A DNA stretch of 64,000 nt from Phymorhynchus buccinoides. Lineage: Eukaryota > Mollusca > Gastropoda > Neogastropoda > Raphitomidae. This document shows, one piece after another, positions 9,366 to 19,223 of this stretch. The position numbers were made by a program, and so were the translations under genes. The number at the start of each line of letters is the position of its first letter. Positions within the stretch are counted from its first letter, which is position 1. The stretch covers positions 3,498,751 through 3,562,750 of the forward strand of contig CM065706.1 in assembly GCA_017654935.2 (NCBI GenBank), given 5' to 3'. The notes under the pieces are model-generated. The model searched no databases. It was given only the letters and a program-made list of their open reading frames with translations, and had not been told where the DNA came from.

Positions 9366-9900
9366 ACTTATGATAATAATGGAACTGTTGAAGATGACTT
9401 GCGTGTTAGTTGGATTAAAGTGAGGGAGAGTTGCGCAGGGTCGTCAACCTCACTCTCTCGTCCCAGCCCTTCTGGGTCCAGTGGCAAGACATAGTCAAGA
9501 CGACTGGAGATAAGGCAGGATACAGTGGATGGCCAGCAATGTCCTTTGTGTCTAACTGTACCCTAATTGCGCTCCACATCGCTTTGCTGAAACCGCCTTC
9601 TTGCCTGTTGAAACACTTGATAGTTTCTTCTGCGCTGTCTGCCGGAATCAGTCTTCACATGCGAAGGTAGACAAGCCCTATAATTCACCGAAGGTCTATG
9701 ACCCGTCGGCTACCATAACCTAGTTTGGCCTGCCAGTCGAAGCCGTTGTCCGGGGCGTGGTCGCTGTTGCATGCAAACAGCTACGGGGAGCCATAGGTCA
9801 GAGGTGAGTGCCAGGTGGGGAACAGTGACAGACGGACTACTCTGAAGAGCACGACTTGTCCCCCTGTCAGAGGTAAGCCTACTACCCCTCCCTGAACACC
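9366..9900. other. No gene recognised
   Basis: Moderately GC sequence between the LINE end and the 25-bp repeat. It may hold more of the same LINE on the minus strand but I could not read a convincing frame. Confidence 0.35.
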
Positions 9901-10003
9901 CCATACACGCATATGTCAATAATTGCCGTACACGAATATGTTAATAATTGCCGTACACGAATATGTTAATAATTGCCGTACACGAATATGTTAATAATTG
10001 CCG
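9901..10003. repeat. 25-bp tandem repeat, 4 units
   Basis: The unit cgtacacgaatatgttaata plus attgc repeats at 25-bp spacing upstream of GPCR gene 1. The first unit is diverged. It is AT-rich and lies about 320 bp before the GPCR start codon; a regulatory role is possible but unsupported. Confidence 0.85.
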
Positions 10004-10322
10004 TTAAACAACAGGTGGACATTACTGGAAGAATAAGAAAGAGTTGTTCGGCTCAAGTTACAGTGACAAGAAACTTCTGGAACCTTGCACTGCTGCAGAC
10101 ATGAAAGGGTGAACAGTCGCATCAGGCACTGACACAAGGAACTTGCCTAAGAACCACAACAGATGTGTGACAATGGTCCATTTCAACTGTAGACGTTTGA
10201 CAGTTTTACAATCAGTACAACAGTTCGTATAATTACAAAGTCTGTTGTAAGTGAATGCGTCGTTATGTGGCCTGTCTCCTGTAAGAATAAAGAACCACAG
10301 AAACTTTAACACGACAACTGAG

Positions 10323-11336
10323 ATGAATTCAACATCGTTCAGTTTCCAAATGTCTGAAGTAACCCCTACAACCGAGAGCTCAGAGGCCCATGAGCAGAAT
10401 AGACCTACTTGGAATGGTCTCAGTCAACCATTACTGGACATGTCCTATCTGATCGAGGACATTGGTAACCCTGTTGTGGTAGGCTTTGGGTTTGTCGGAA
10501 ATCTGATGACTATGTTGATCATGCATCGTACTCCTTCATCCACTTCTAGTGTTTTCTTCAAAGTGTTGGCCGTGGCTGATCAGTTGGTGCTGACACTAGG
10601 TCCTCTTGGATACATACTTAACAGGAATTCAGGTGTAAAATACCTCAGGAATGGAAGTTCCTGGCAGTGTAAGCTTACTGAACTTATAATTCACACTGTG
10701 TCACCTCTGTCGTCATGGATGCTGGTGTCACTCTGTATGCTCAGGACTGCCTCTGTGCTGTGGCCACTTCGTGTCAGGGCTGTGTGGACGAAGGGAAAGT
10801 CAAGATTAACTGCTGGTATGGTGATCATCACTCTCATTGTGATTAACTCTCATGTAATTGAATATTATTATTTTAAAAGTAATTCGTGCAAAATATCTGG
10901 ACCTGTAGTATACTTGAACTGGATTCGCCAATTTCAAGCTCGTGTGCTTCCTGTCATATTGCTGGCTGTAAGCAACAGTGTTCTGTTGTGGTCTGTTAGA
11001 GAAAACTCACACCCGTCTATGAATGAAACCACCCAGGATTTCAGACAACCAGTCGTATCTTCATGGACTGTCACCTTGATTGCTGCAAGTGTTTGCTTCA
11101 TTGTCCTGACAACACCTCTCACAGTGTATCTAGTATTAATAGAATATGCGGATGGGAAGGACCCAGTTCAGAACGGTCTGTACTGGATATTTTGTGCAAC
11201 TAGCTTTGTGCTGTGGTATTCCAATAGTGCTGTCAAGTTTTATGTGTATTGTGCATGTAATAGCAGCTTCAGGTCAGAGTTTCTGAAGATAGTTCACGAG
11301 TTTTTCAGAATGTGTCTTGGCACAAAGAAAAAATGA
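10323..11336 (+). CDS. Rhodopsin-type GPCR, orphan (GPCR gene 1, copy A)
   Basis: Predicted seven-helix plasma-membrane receptor of 337 residues from the ATG at 10,323. The frame is open from a TAA at 10,248-10,250 but has no earlier ATG. Residues are numbered from this ATG: TM1 about 49-68 with GN at 59-60; TM2 77-99 with LAVADQ; Cys116 before TM3 and Cys189 in loop 2 could form the usual disulfide. TM3 ends in LRTASVLWPLR in place of DRY. TM5 is about 207-225 (SNSVLLW), TM6 about 247-272, and TM7 has NSAVKFYVYC replacing NPxxY. N-terminal NST and loop NGS sites may be glycosylated. It resembles molluscan orphan peptide-receptor-like GPCRs; the ligand is unknown. Single exon here. A paralogue lies at 15,768. 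Substitutions to copy B cluster around TM3/TM4/loop 2 and loop 3. Confidence 0.85.
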   Translation: MNSTSFSFQMSEVTPTTESSEAHEQNRPTWNGLSQPLLDMSYLIEDIGNPVVVGFGFVGNLMTMLIMHRTPSSTSSVFFKVLAVADQLVLTLGPLGYILNRNSGVKYLRNGSSWQCKLTELIIHTVSPLSSWMLVSLCMLRTASVLWPLRVRAVWTKGKSRLTAGMVIITLIVINSHVIEYYYFKSNSCKISGPVVYLNWIRQFQARVLPVILLAVSNSVLLWSVRENSHPSMNETTQDFRQPVVSSWTVTLIAASVCFIVLTTPLTVYLVLIEYADGKDPVQNGLYWIFCATSFVLWYSNSAVKFYVYCACNSSFRSEFLKIVHEFFRMCLGTKKK

Positions 11337-11559
11337 GTCCAAAGAAAAGTTCATGCAAACACACATGTACTAACTGTTGAATGTTGATATCCTGCACTGA
11401 GGACATCATCACGAGAACTGGGTTATTTATCTGTTTGTACTTTTTTATAACTTATGATTCATATCATTCAGTCATCATGTATCATATTGGCGACTGTTAA
11501 TGGCTTGTCTGTTCATAATTTTAACTATACTTATATATAGGTTCAATGTGTGCACGCGC

Positions 11560-11560
<1 letters not shown>
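11337..11560. other. GPCR1 downstream/3' UTR region
   Basis: AT-rich sequence following the stop codon; no clear AATAAA signal seen before the (TG)n tract. Confidence 0.4.

Positions 11561-11647
<87 letters not shown>
11561..11647. repeat. (TG)n microsatellite
   Basis: About 43 uninterrupted TG dinucleotides ending at tttcaaaagtgg, where recognisable retrotransposon coding sequence begins. The B tract (48,317-48,398) is slightly shorter. Confidence 0.95.
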
Positions 11648-11649
<2 letters not shown>

Positions 11650-13300
11650 CAAAAGTGGTTGTCTTTGAACAAGGCATTGACAAGTGGCTCCGCTGGATTG
11701 AACAGCCCTACCCCCCGACGTCCAACCCGAACCCAGTGCAGGGCTACGTGGACGATGTGTGTGCGTCAGGCACAACTGAGGCTGCCATCAGTGAGGCAGT
11801 GAGAAAGACAGACCAGTTCATGGCCACATCAGGGATGGAGGTCAAACACCGAAAGTGTGCCATCCTGCACGGCAAGAGGTCTGGCAACCGCTGGTGCTGG
11901 AACGACCGCACTGGGAACACCTCCCTTACCATCCAGGATCAGCGACCGAGAGCAGGCCTACACCTACCTGGGCTACGACTTCAACATCAGCAACACCGCC
12001 CCACTACAGCAGGCACCAGATGTTGTGAGTGACTTTGTATCTGTGCTGGACAAGATTGACTCTTCCCCCCTCCCCACTACTGCCAAGTTGGAAGCTATCA
12101 ACATAATGGCTTGCTCTAAGCTGAACTTCTATTTCTCCAACTTAACTTTTACTGTGAAACAGCTGAAGCAGATGGAGGACTGTATAGTTGGCCATGTCCG
12201 GGGCTGGCTGAAAATGAATGCGTCCTCTACCAGGAGCTACCTGTTCACACCAAGGTCTCAGGGTGGCCTCGGCATCCTGAATCCAGCAGCACTCTACAGC
12301 GCCAACCAGCTCTCCTTCAGGCTGTCGGTGCTCAACAATGACGATGAGCAGGTTCGTGAGACAGCGCGCTCCACATGCAGAAGAGGAAGGTGCCAGAAAC
12401 AGCAGTGACCGACGGAGCCTTTGCCGGTTTCCAGACCAACGAGAAGGGCGCCTTCAGCAAGGCTTCTCGTGTAACGTGGCCGCGGTCTGAATGGGTGCAT
12501 TTCACTGAAGTGTGTGTGCGTGAGTGTGGTGTGTGAGAAACGGCTGGATGAGAGCTATGTGTTTACTTTCCGGGCAGACGATGACGTGTGTCTCTCCACA
12601 GCTGACAGTAAAGGTGCATATTACCTCTGCAAAAAGCAAAGTAGGCAAACGTTTTCCTCAGAGTGGAGAGAAAAAGACTGGCAGGGGCGCATTGTGAGAG
12701 AGAGCGAGCAGATAGATCATGTCCTGTCAAACGCTTTTTTACAAAATGTAAAATTAAAAGACAGTATGATCAGTTTTGTCATGCGAGGGAGACTTCAGCT
12801 GCTGCAATGCAATAGTCTCATGGCACTCTACTACCCTCATGAATGTGCCAGGCGATGCAGTCTCTGCAATCACCCAACTGAAACCGAGTCGCATGTGCTG
12901 AATGGCTGCACAAGATACCAAGCCATGTATCAAGCGAGACATAACCGGTTGGTTGAGGTGATTGCCAAACAGATCCCTCGGTCAGACACAGTGCGGGTCA
13001 TTAAAGACACCCCCCTAACACCCCGCATCTTTGGCATTGACTCTGGTGCCTTTGCCTGCACTGCCAGTAGGCCGGACATCACCATTATTGATCGCGATAG
13101 CCGCGAGGCCCTTCTTGTTGAAGTGGTGGTGCCTTTCGATGCCTTCATCGACACCTGCTATACTGCCAAATTTGATAAGTACCCCCCACTGTGCATGGGA
13201 AGTAATTATCTTTGGCTTTTCCTGCAGGATTGTGGTGCTTATCTTTGACAGTCTAGGTAATGTGTATCGAAGGGTGCTTCCATATATGATTGCACACACC
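11650..13300 (+). pseudogene. R2/NeSL-type LINE with restriction-like endonuclease, 5'-truncated
   Basis: Three overlapping frames together give the C-terminal half of a non-LTR retrotransposon polyprotein. The RT palm motif YVDD is at 11,744-11,755 in GYVDDVCASGTTEAA, with KHRKCAILHG behind it. After a frame change at about 11,930 come AYTYLGYDFNIS, LPTTAKLEAINIM and SSTRSYLFTPRSQGGLGI (thumb region). After two more shifts (about 12,405 and 12,530) comes a CX2CX8HX4C knuckle (CSLCNHPTETESHVLNGC, 12,856-12,909), then RPDITIIDRDSREALLVEV at about 13,066-13,125, the PD...E core of a restriction-like endonuclease. Knuckle plus RLE at the C-terminus defines the R2/R4/NeSL/Hero group. It is truncated just upstream of YVDD against a (TG)n tract. 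Dead, but close to full over this half. Confidence 0.8.
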
Positions 13301-13309
13301 CAGCCAACC

Positions 13310-13822
13310 ATCTGTTTCAATCACTCCCTTCTGGTAAAAGGTTCTGCTCTTTTAAGTGCAAATCTAACCGCCTGAAGAACAGCTTTTACCCCTCTGCTGT
13401 CAGAGCCATCAATACTCAGTAGGCTCACCCCCCTAGGGGTATTTTTGTATCCTATTTTGCTCAGACTTGTGTTAATCGGTGTGCCTGTATGCTCGCGGTC
13501 TTGTGAGTGAGTGAGTGTGTGAGTGCGTGTGTGAGGAGGTGGGACATGTGTTGGTATAAATGTGTATGTGTGTGTGTTGGTGTATGTGTAGGTGTGCGTC
13601 TGAGAGAAAGAAAGAATCTGAGAGAGAGAGACTGATACACGATAATGTAATCTGGGTTTTTGGTTGTGGTTTTTGTGGGGTTTTTTTTTTGGGGGGTCCC
13701 CCTGGTTGTCCATTCAATGTGCATGCTTTCGTTGTTGTTGGATTGTGTCTTGTGCAAAACCAAAACGATGTCCTTTGTATTGCGATGCATTGGCTGATTA
13801 AAGAACCTTGAATCTTGAACAT
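13310..13822 (+). pseudogene. Second LINE 3' end (terminal coding and tail)
   Basis: A short frame reads SLPSGKRFCSFKCKSNRL, then KNSFYPSAVRAINTQ and a TAG at about 13,420-13,422, a familiar LINE ORF terminus. In B (50,073-50,177) one extra T joins this frame to the preceding one (VVLIFDSLGNVYRRVLPYMI), so it may instead be the end of the RLE element itself. The following 400 bp includes GT-rich and GA-rich tracts, a T/G homopolymer (13,680-13,697) and ends GATTAAAGAACCTTGAATCT at 13,796-13,815, a probable 3' terminus. Confidence 0.55.
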
Positions 13823-14003
13823 GTCTATGGCCCACTTGGTGATGGTATTTGTAAACGTTGGTTAACAAAACATGATGTTTTTGTATTATTCTTCAAACCT
13901 GTAATAAGTCAGTGTTTATATGTTTATATTGATGTAACAAAAAAATATATGATTAGTTCAAGAATTATGTAGCATGTGAGAAGAAGAGGACTGAGAGAGG
14001 GAG

Positions 14004-14086
<83 letters not shown>

Positions 14087-14394
14087 TGTTTGTGTGCACG
14101 TGTGAGCATTGGGCCACTCCTGTTGTTTGTTTACATTGTCACTAATTTTTGCCTGTCGCGTTCTTAAGCTAAGCCTGCCTATGCTGATGTTGCGTGTGGT
14201 TGTCTGATATTTATTCTTAGTCTTCGGGAGATGAATTGTGTGGTATTTATCATGCTCGTCTTGTTTCCCTGAATAAATATGTTGAGATGTGTGTGTGTTA
14301 TGCACGCAGTCACAATTTTCTATGGATTGCTCAAAGGCATGGAAACTAATTGTAAGGAAACAAGGTAGTGAAAACGTCAACGCTTCCTGTAGTT
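13823..14394. other. No gene; contains (GA)n 14,010-14,082
   Basis: A GA tract of about 35 units, flanked by AT-rich sequence. The B counterpart (50,735-50,907) has a much more interrupted GA tract. RERERE and LSLSLS frames are artefacts. Confidence 0.8.
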
Positions 14395-14620
14395 AAGAGG
14401 CACATTGGTTTTCTTCATAAGGGACTATAGGCTGTTTAGACATTAACAGAAAGAGCAGGCCAATTAAGAGGCATGTTTTTGTTTTCTTCATAATATATAA
14501 GGGGTTATAAGGCTTAGACAGTAACCGGAGAGAGCAGACCAATAAAGAAGCAAGTTTGTTTTTCTTCATAAGGGGTTATAAGGTGTGTACACATTGACAG
14601 AGAGAACAGACCAAAGGAAA
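14395..14620. repeat. About 75-bp tandem repeat, 3 diverged units
   Basis: Units begin taagaggcac, taagaggcat and taaagaagca at about 14,395, 14,465 and 14,542. Each contains ttttcttcata, a variant of aaggggttataagg and agagcagaccaa. Confidence 0.75.
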
Positions 14621-14684
14621 GACGTGTCACTCGAATCAGAGCTGCACAGTTCTGGTCAGGCTGATCTTGACACAGACGTTCTGG

Positions 14685-14685
<1 letters not shown>

Positions 14686-14742
<57 letters not shown>

Positions 14743-14763
14743 CACGCACGCACACGCACACGC

Positions 14764-14793
<30 letters not shown>
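14686..14793. repeat. (CA)n/(CGCA)n microsatellite
   Basis: CA dinucleotides with an inner CGCA segment, abutting the 5' side of an RT fragment. The B tract (51,515-51,630) is interrupted and rearranged. Confidence 0.95.
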
Positions 14794-14794
<1 letters not shown>

Positions 14795-14804
14795 AATGTC
14801 GTGG

Positions 14805-15237
14805 ACCCGATCTAAACATACACTTTGCAAACGTGGCTAATGATATCATAGTGAATGATACAACGGATGAAAACGATTTACAAAAGCTCCAATAATTCTG
14901 TCAGTCAAAAAACATCCAGTCGTCTTTCACAATACCATTCATTTCAATTAACGATGTACTGAAATTATTATTACATTCTAAACCATCTGGAACCCGTGAT
15001 TTGGATGGAATTGATGGTAAGATATTAAAAATTGCTGCTATCGCTATTGCGGACTCCCTCACCTATATCTATAACTTATGCACACACAAAAAACATTTCC
15101 CTCAAAGATTTAAGCTAGCTAAAATAATTCCATTATACAAGAGTGGTGATCGTGCCATTCCATCTAACTACAGACCCATTTCAATTCTAAGTATTATATC
15201 GAAACCTTTAGAAAAGCATGTTCAATCTCATTTGCGC
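14805..15237 (+). pseudogene. LINE RT N-terminal (fingers) fragment
   Basis: The frame reads FTIPFISINDVLKLLLHSK, then [12 protein letters not shown], then [18 protein letters not shown] and [17 protein letters not shown], the first RT blocks of a jockey/CR1-like element. An in-frame stop near 14,893 breaks it upstream. It ends abruptly at the (CA/CG)n tract at 15,240. The next RT block of a similar element is found on the opposite strand at 17,631-17,940. Confidence 0.8.
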
Positions 15238-15329
15238 ACTACACACGCGCGCGCGCGCGCATACACACACACACACACACACACACACGCGCGCGCGCAC
15301 ACGCATGCACGCACGCACGCACGCACACG

Positions 15330-15383
<54 letters not shown>

Positions 15384-15440
15384 CACGCACGCACACACAC
15401 ACACACACACACACATGCACACACACACACACACACACAC
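15238..15440. repeat. (CG)n/(CA)n compound microsatellite
   Basis: Alternating CGCG and CACA blocks, long alternating purine-pyrimidine and so potentially Z-DNA forming. It interrupts the RT fragment. Confidence 0.95.
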
Positions 15441-15767
15441 TATATCCATAGTGCTTGTTGAATGGTGGATTAACCTCACAATAATAAATGATACTGAGTT
15501 AATCAAACATGTATTAACTAATAGAAATAGGTTAAAGAAAATCAATTAATTTCAAATCAATTACGCTATGGAGTGTGGTCTAATCTGCATTTCAGTATTG
15601 AAAATTAAACTGTTAATACTGGGCCTATTTACGCTTGTTACATCAGTCAATATTACATTGTGAAAGAAATCCTCTGTATTCACCAAGGCATCAACAGACT
15701 ACTCTTTAAACCACAACTGAGTTGACTCCAGCTACCTTCATGTCCTGTCTCTGTTGTGACCAGTAGA
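15441..15767. other. GPCR2 upstream region
   Basis: AT-rich. A pyrimidine-rich stretch followed by ctctgttgtgaccag at 15,749-15,763 just before the ATG resembles a 3' splice acceptor, so an upstream non-coding exon is possible. Confidence 0.35.
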
Positions 15768-16769
15768 ATGGAGAACTCAGACCGGCTCCAACGCGATGTG
15801 TGGGGTTGGTGGTATGATCTACGTCAGCCTTACATGGACATGATGGAGCTGATCTGGGACATCGGCATGCCTGTTACTTTTGCTTTTGGGTCTTTCGGAA
15901 ATGTGATAATAATTCTGGTCATGATCCGTCTTCCTTCATCCACGTCAAGCGTCTTCTTCATTGTTCTGGCTGTGTCTGATCAGACACTACTATTGATAGA
16001 CCCACTTTGTAGATTACTTAGGAGTTATTTTGGTGTACCAAACCTCTTCACTATGGGCTCCTGGCAGTGCAAGATCTATAAATATCTGTTATATATATCA
16101 GCATGGATGCTTGTGTCTCTCACCATGCTCAGAGCTGCCTCTGTGCTGTGGCCACTTCGTGCCAATGCTGTATGGATGAAGGGACAGTCACGAGCCACTG
16201 CTGGTATAGTGATCATCGTTCTCACCCTGATGAACGGTCATTACTTCTATGGAAGTTATATTTCAGACGGGTATTGCAATGAGCATCGATCAGGACTGTA
16301 CCGATGGTTTTCTACAATCATCTGGCCCTGGATAGATCTTGTTCAGGGATGTTTCTTACCTTTCCTGTTGCTGGCTGTAAGCAACAGTGTTCTGTTGTGG
16401 ACACTGGTCAGATCTGTCAAAACAAACAAACGGCTTTCTGCACAACAAGCCAGCCAGGACTCCAGACAGCAGAACGTGTCTTCACTGACTGTCACCGTGA
16501 TTGCTGCAGGTGTCTGTTTTTTCCTCCTGATATCACCGAGGGACATCTGTCTGATAATAGCACCGCATGTTGACTGGTATGACCCCATAGCAAACGGACA
16601 GTTCAGGGTGTCTCTTGCAGTGGGTCATGTGCTGTGGTACACCAACAGTTCCATCAACTTCTACCTGTACTGTTTGACTGGTTCTAAGTTCAGAGCGGAG
16701 TTTCAGCAAATAACATTGCAGTTTTACGCCATTTTTCATAAAGGTGAAGACAAATCTGCGAGAACGTGA
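15768..16769 (+). CDS. Rhodopsin-type GPCR, orphan (GPCR gene 2, copy A)
   Basis: Predicted seven-helix receptor of 333 residues. The ATG at 15,768 (MENSDR) is the first in frame; a GTG four codons earlier is not a plausible animal start. TM1 about 34-54 with GN at 44-45; TM2 61-84 with LAVSDQ; Cys101 and Cys170 for the extracellular disulfide; TM3 followed by LRAASVLWPLR at 121-131 instead of DRY; TM5 about 195-214 (LLAVSNSVLLW); TM6 239-265; TM7 with NSSINFYLYC at 293-302. It is clearly paralogous to gene 1 (shared LPSSTSSVFF-like TM2 entry, TM3 end and TM5), and the two lie 4.4 kb apart in the same orientation. The N-terminus is short with no signal peptide, normal for class A. Ligand unknown; peptide or chemosensory role is inferred. 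Confidence 0.85.
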   Translation: MENSDRLQRDVWGWWYDLRQPYMDMMELIWDIGMPVTFAFGSFGNVIIILVMIRLPSSTSSVFFIVLAVSDQTLLLIDPLCRLLRSYFGVPNLFTMGSWQCKIYKYLLYISAWMLVSLTMLRAASVLWPLRANAVWMKGQSRATAGIVIIVLTLMNGHYFYGSYISDGYCNEHRSGLYRWFSTIIWPWIDLVQGCFLPFLLLAVSNSVLLWTLVRSVKTNKRLSAQQASQDSRQQNVSSLTVTVIAAGVCFFLLISPRDICLIIAPHVDWYDPIANGQFRVSLAVGHVLWYTNSSINFYLYCLTGSKFRAEFQQITLQFYAIFHKGEDKSART

Positions 16770-16865
16770 CAATGACGTCTCGTAGTATAATTGTTTTTAG
16801 CAACACAATTAATTTGATTTGAATTGAATTTTACGGGGAAAATGAGGACTCACACGGCTGCTGTC

Positions 16866-16976
16866 TATTATCGGTTTAGTACATCAGTTTTACCTGTAAA
16901 TGTGTTATTATCGCTAATTAATGATTAGTAAATCGATTTTGCCTGTAAATTTGTTATTATCGCTGATAATGATTAG
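16866..16976. repeat. About 57-bp tandem duplication downstream of GPCR2
   Basis: Two copies of a block containing tgttattatcgct and gattagtaaatcgattt. The point where B enters its N gap (53,834) corresponds to the end of this repeat (16,976). Confidence 0.6.
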
Positions 16977-17046
16977 ATGACAAAAACTGAAATCGTGTAA
17001 TTTAAGGATTTTTTCCACAATATTCAAGACAAAATCAACCAGCAAA

Positions 17047-17195
<149 letters not shown>

Positions 17196-17384
17196 ATGCA
17201 CTCACGCACTGCACGCACACATATACACACTCACACACATGCATGCGCACACACACTTAAGCTAAATGCTTTTAAAACTAAATTCATTTTAAAAAAATCT
17301 TCAATGTGTATGCGGTGCTATTGATAATTGTACAACACACATTCCATATTATTGCCCTTGTTTTGAATTGGCCCTATCAGAATT

Positions 17385-17545
17385 CAGAAAAGACTAGCGC
17401 AACGCCGGGTACCGGTAACGCCTAGTACCTGCAATGCCTAGTACCGGTACCGCCAAGTACCGGTAATGCTGAGTACCGGTTTCGCCGGGTCCGCAAAATA
17501 TTATATTATTAGTTTTGTCTGTGTCCCTCCTTCCATCTTCTTCTC
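17385..17545. repeat. Composite repeat with about 18-bp taccggtaacgcc units
   Basis: Starts gactagcgcaacgccgggta, followed by five diverged units around agtaccggtaacgcc. It ends gggtccgcaaaatattatat and a tccttcc run that recurs at 18,645-18,705. The start recurs at 20,506-20,565. It is part of the dispersed composite described at 18,115. Confidence 0.6.
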
Positions 17546-17559
17546 TCATAAAGTTAATA

Positions 17560-17940
17560 AAAATAATAAGACTGGCCCCAGGACTGACCCTTGGGGGACA
17601 CCATACATCATGGATTTAAATGAAGAATGTTTACAGTCCTGAAAAAACTAATTGTTGCCTGTTAGTTAGAAAGGATGATATAAGATTAATTGACTCTTGC
17701 GATAAATAATATAATTTTAGTTTTTGTATAAGGAGATTATGGTCAATGGTATCAAACGCTTTGGCAATGTCAACGAATACTGCCCCAGTGATAAGATCAT
17801 TATTTATGTTTGAGTGCCATTGCTCTATGAGGTTTGAAATTGCAGTGTGACACAAATGAATTTTTCTGAATCCGCTTTGGTTTGGATGAAATAAATTATG
17901 TTCATCAAAGTGGGATTGGATCATATTTTTTAAATGCTTT
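17560..17940 (-). pseudogene. LINE RT central fragment
   Basis: On the minus strand: MIQSHFDEHNLFHPNQSGFR (RT block 2), then GAVFVDIAKAFDTIDHNLL (palm motif with the first catalytic Asp), up to a stop at 17,631. In another frame MMYGVPQGSVLGPVLL follows at 17,565-17,612 (motif B, PQGS). A frameshift and stop lie between, and FADD is missing. Same general type as the fragment at 14,805-15,237, but in the opposite orientation. Confidence 0.85.
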
Positions 17941-18021
17941 TCTAATGTGTGGTGTTGTGTGTGTGTTTATGTACGTGTGTGTGTATGCGTATTATTTTGT
18001 AGTATGTGTAGTTTTGTATGT

Positions 18022-18047
18022 AGAGAGAGAGAGAGAGAAGGGTGGGG

Positions 18048-18103
<56 letters not shown>
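18022..18103. repeat. (GA)n microsatellite
   Basis: GA dinucleotides with a short gggtgggggg interruption. Confidence 0.95.
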
Positions 18104-18107
<4 letters not shown>

Positions 18108-18114
18108 AAGATTC

Positions 18115-18660
18115 ACTATCATTATAAGGCCCCGTTTCCCGTTGGCGCTGCTCTGAGAGTGACGCGCTGTCCCGATTCTCTTCAAATTTGCTGCCAGGCT
18201 TTGCCCCGACAACAGCAAGCCGGACAGCAAATTTGAAGCGATTCGGTCGAAAATCGGCGGAGTTATAAGGCCCGTTTTGTGTTTCAGACAGACAGACAGA
18301 CAGACAGACAGACACACACACACACTTGCCTTTTTATTCTATGATGATTGCCATCGTCCCGTTAGGGCTCATAGCAAATCTGAAGCGATTCGGTCAAAAA
18401 ACGGCGGAGTTATAAGGCCCGTTTCATGTTTCAGACAGACAGAAACACGGACACTTGGCTTTTTACTATATGATGTATAAGGCCCGTTTCGTGTTTCAGA
18501 CAGACAGACACACGGACACTTGGCTCAGACAGAAACACGGACACTTGGTTTTTTACTATATGATGTATAAGGCCCGTTTCGTGTTTCAGACAGACAGACA
18601 CACGGACACTTGGCTTTTTACTATATGATGACAGTAGCGGTTTTGCTGGGTCCACGAAAT
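18115..18660. repeat. Dispersed repeat with partial tandem copies (ggcccgtttcgtgtttcaga)
   Basis: The phrase tataaggcccgtttcgtgtt plus a (CAGA)n run and cacttggctttttactatat recurs at about 18,124, 18,264, 18,413, 18,478 and 18,566. Two copies are preceded by gaagcgattcggtc. A further copy is at 20,385-20,500. Non-coding; family unknown to me. Confidence 0.65.
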
Positions 18661-18714
18661 ATTATATTATTACTTTTGTGTCTCTCCTTCCTTCTATCTT
18701 CTTATCTCATCCCG

Positions 18715-18815
18715 TTCTACTCCTCCCCACCGCACCCCCTCCCCAACCATCCTCCGCCCCCCCACCCCCCACCCCACCCACCTCAGCCCCCCCTACGCCC
18801 CACCCCCACCCATCC
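18715..18815. repeat. C-rich low-complexity tract
   Basis: Runs of cccc interrupted by a or t; several C-runs could form an i-motif (G4 on the other strand). Confidence 0.85.
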
Positions 18816-19223
18816 ATTTCGTGCTTACAGAGAGTGCAGAACAGTGCTGCTCGGCTTGTTCTTGGCAAAAGAAAGCGTGATCACATCACACCTCTTTTGG
18901 CTGAGCTCCACTGGCTTCCTGTCAAATTCCGCTGGCAGTTCAAGATGGCTACTTTTGCTTTTCATCACTTTGACAAAACTCTTCCTCAGTACCTCTCTTC
19001 TTCTCTCTGCACCTACCAAAGCTCTCGTACTCTTCGTTCTTCTTCCCAGAAACTTCTTAAAGTTCCTAAGCGGTCCTTGAAATCTTCGGGTGAGAGGGCG
19101 TTTAGTTTTGTTGCACCAAACGTTTGGAATTCTCTCCCTGACCATACCCGTAACCAGTCCACTCTTCCTTCCTTCAAGTCCCAACTAAAAACCCACTTCT
19201 TCAGGAAAGCTTTCTCTCTGTAA
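18816..19223 (+). pseudogene. LINE ORF2 C-terminus (CR1/L2-like), open frame
   Basis: A continuous frame reads CLQRVQNSAARLV, RDHITPLLAELHWLPVKFR, SRTLRSSSQKLLKVP, ERAFSFVAPNVWNSLP and FKSQLKTHFF, with a TAA at 19,221-19,223. These are the conserved C-terminal blocks of CR1/L2-type LINEs. The RT core upstream is replaced by a C-rich tract, so this is a 5'-truncated insertion, the usual product of target-primed reverse transcription. No in-frame stop in about 135 codons suggests it is fairly young. Confidence 0.85.

Noticed and set aside
10251..10322. Upstream extension of GPCR1 to a GTG codon
   Set aside because: Non-ATG start in an animal gene is unlikely; the first in-frame ATG is at 10,323 and the same applies in B (47,079) and for GPCR2 (15,768).
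12514..13248. A stand-alone 244-codon host gene
   Set aside because: Contains the zinc knuckle and endonuclease core of the RLE retrotransposon and is continuous with RT motifs upstream across frameshifts.
16304..16573. Second frame inside GPCR2
   Set aside because: Shadow of the receptor frame without start context.
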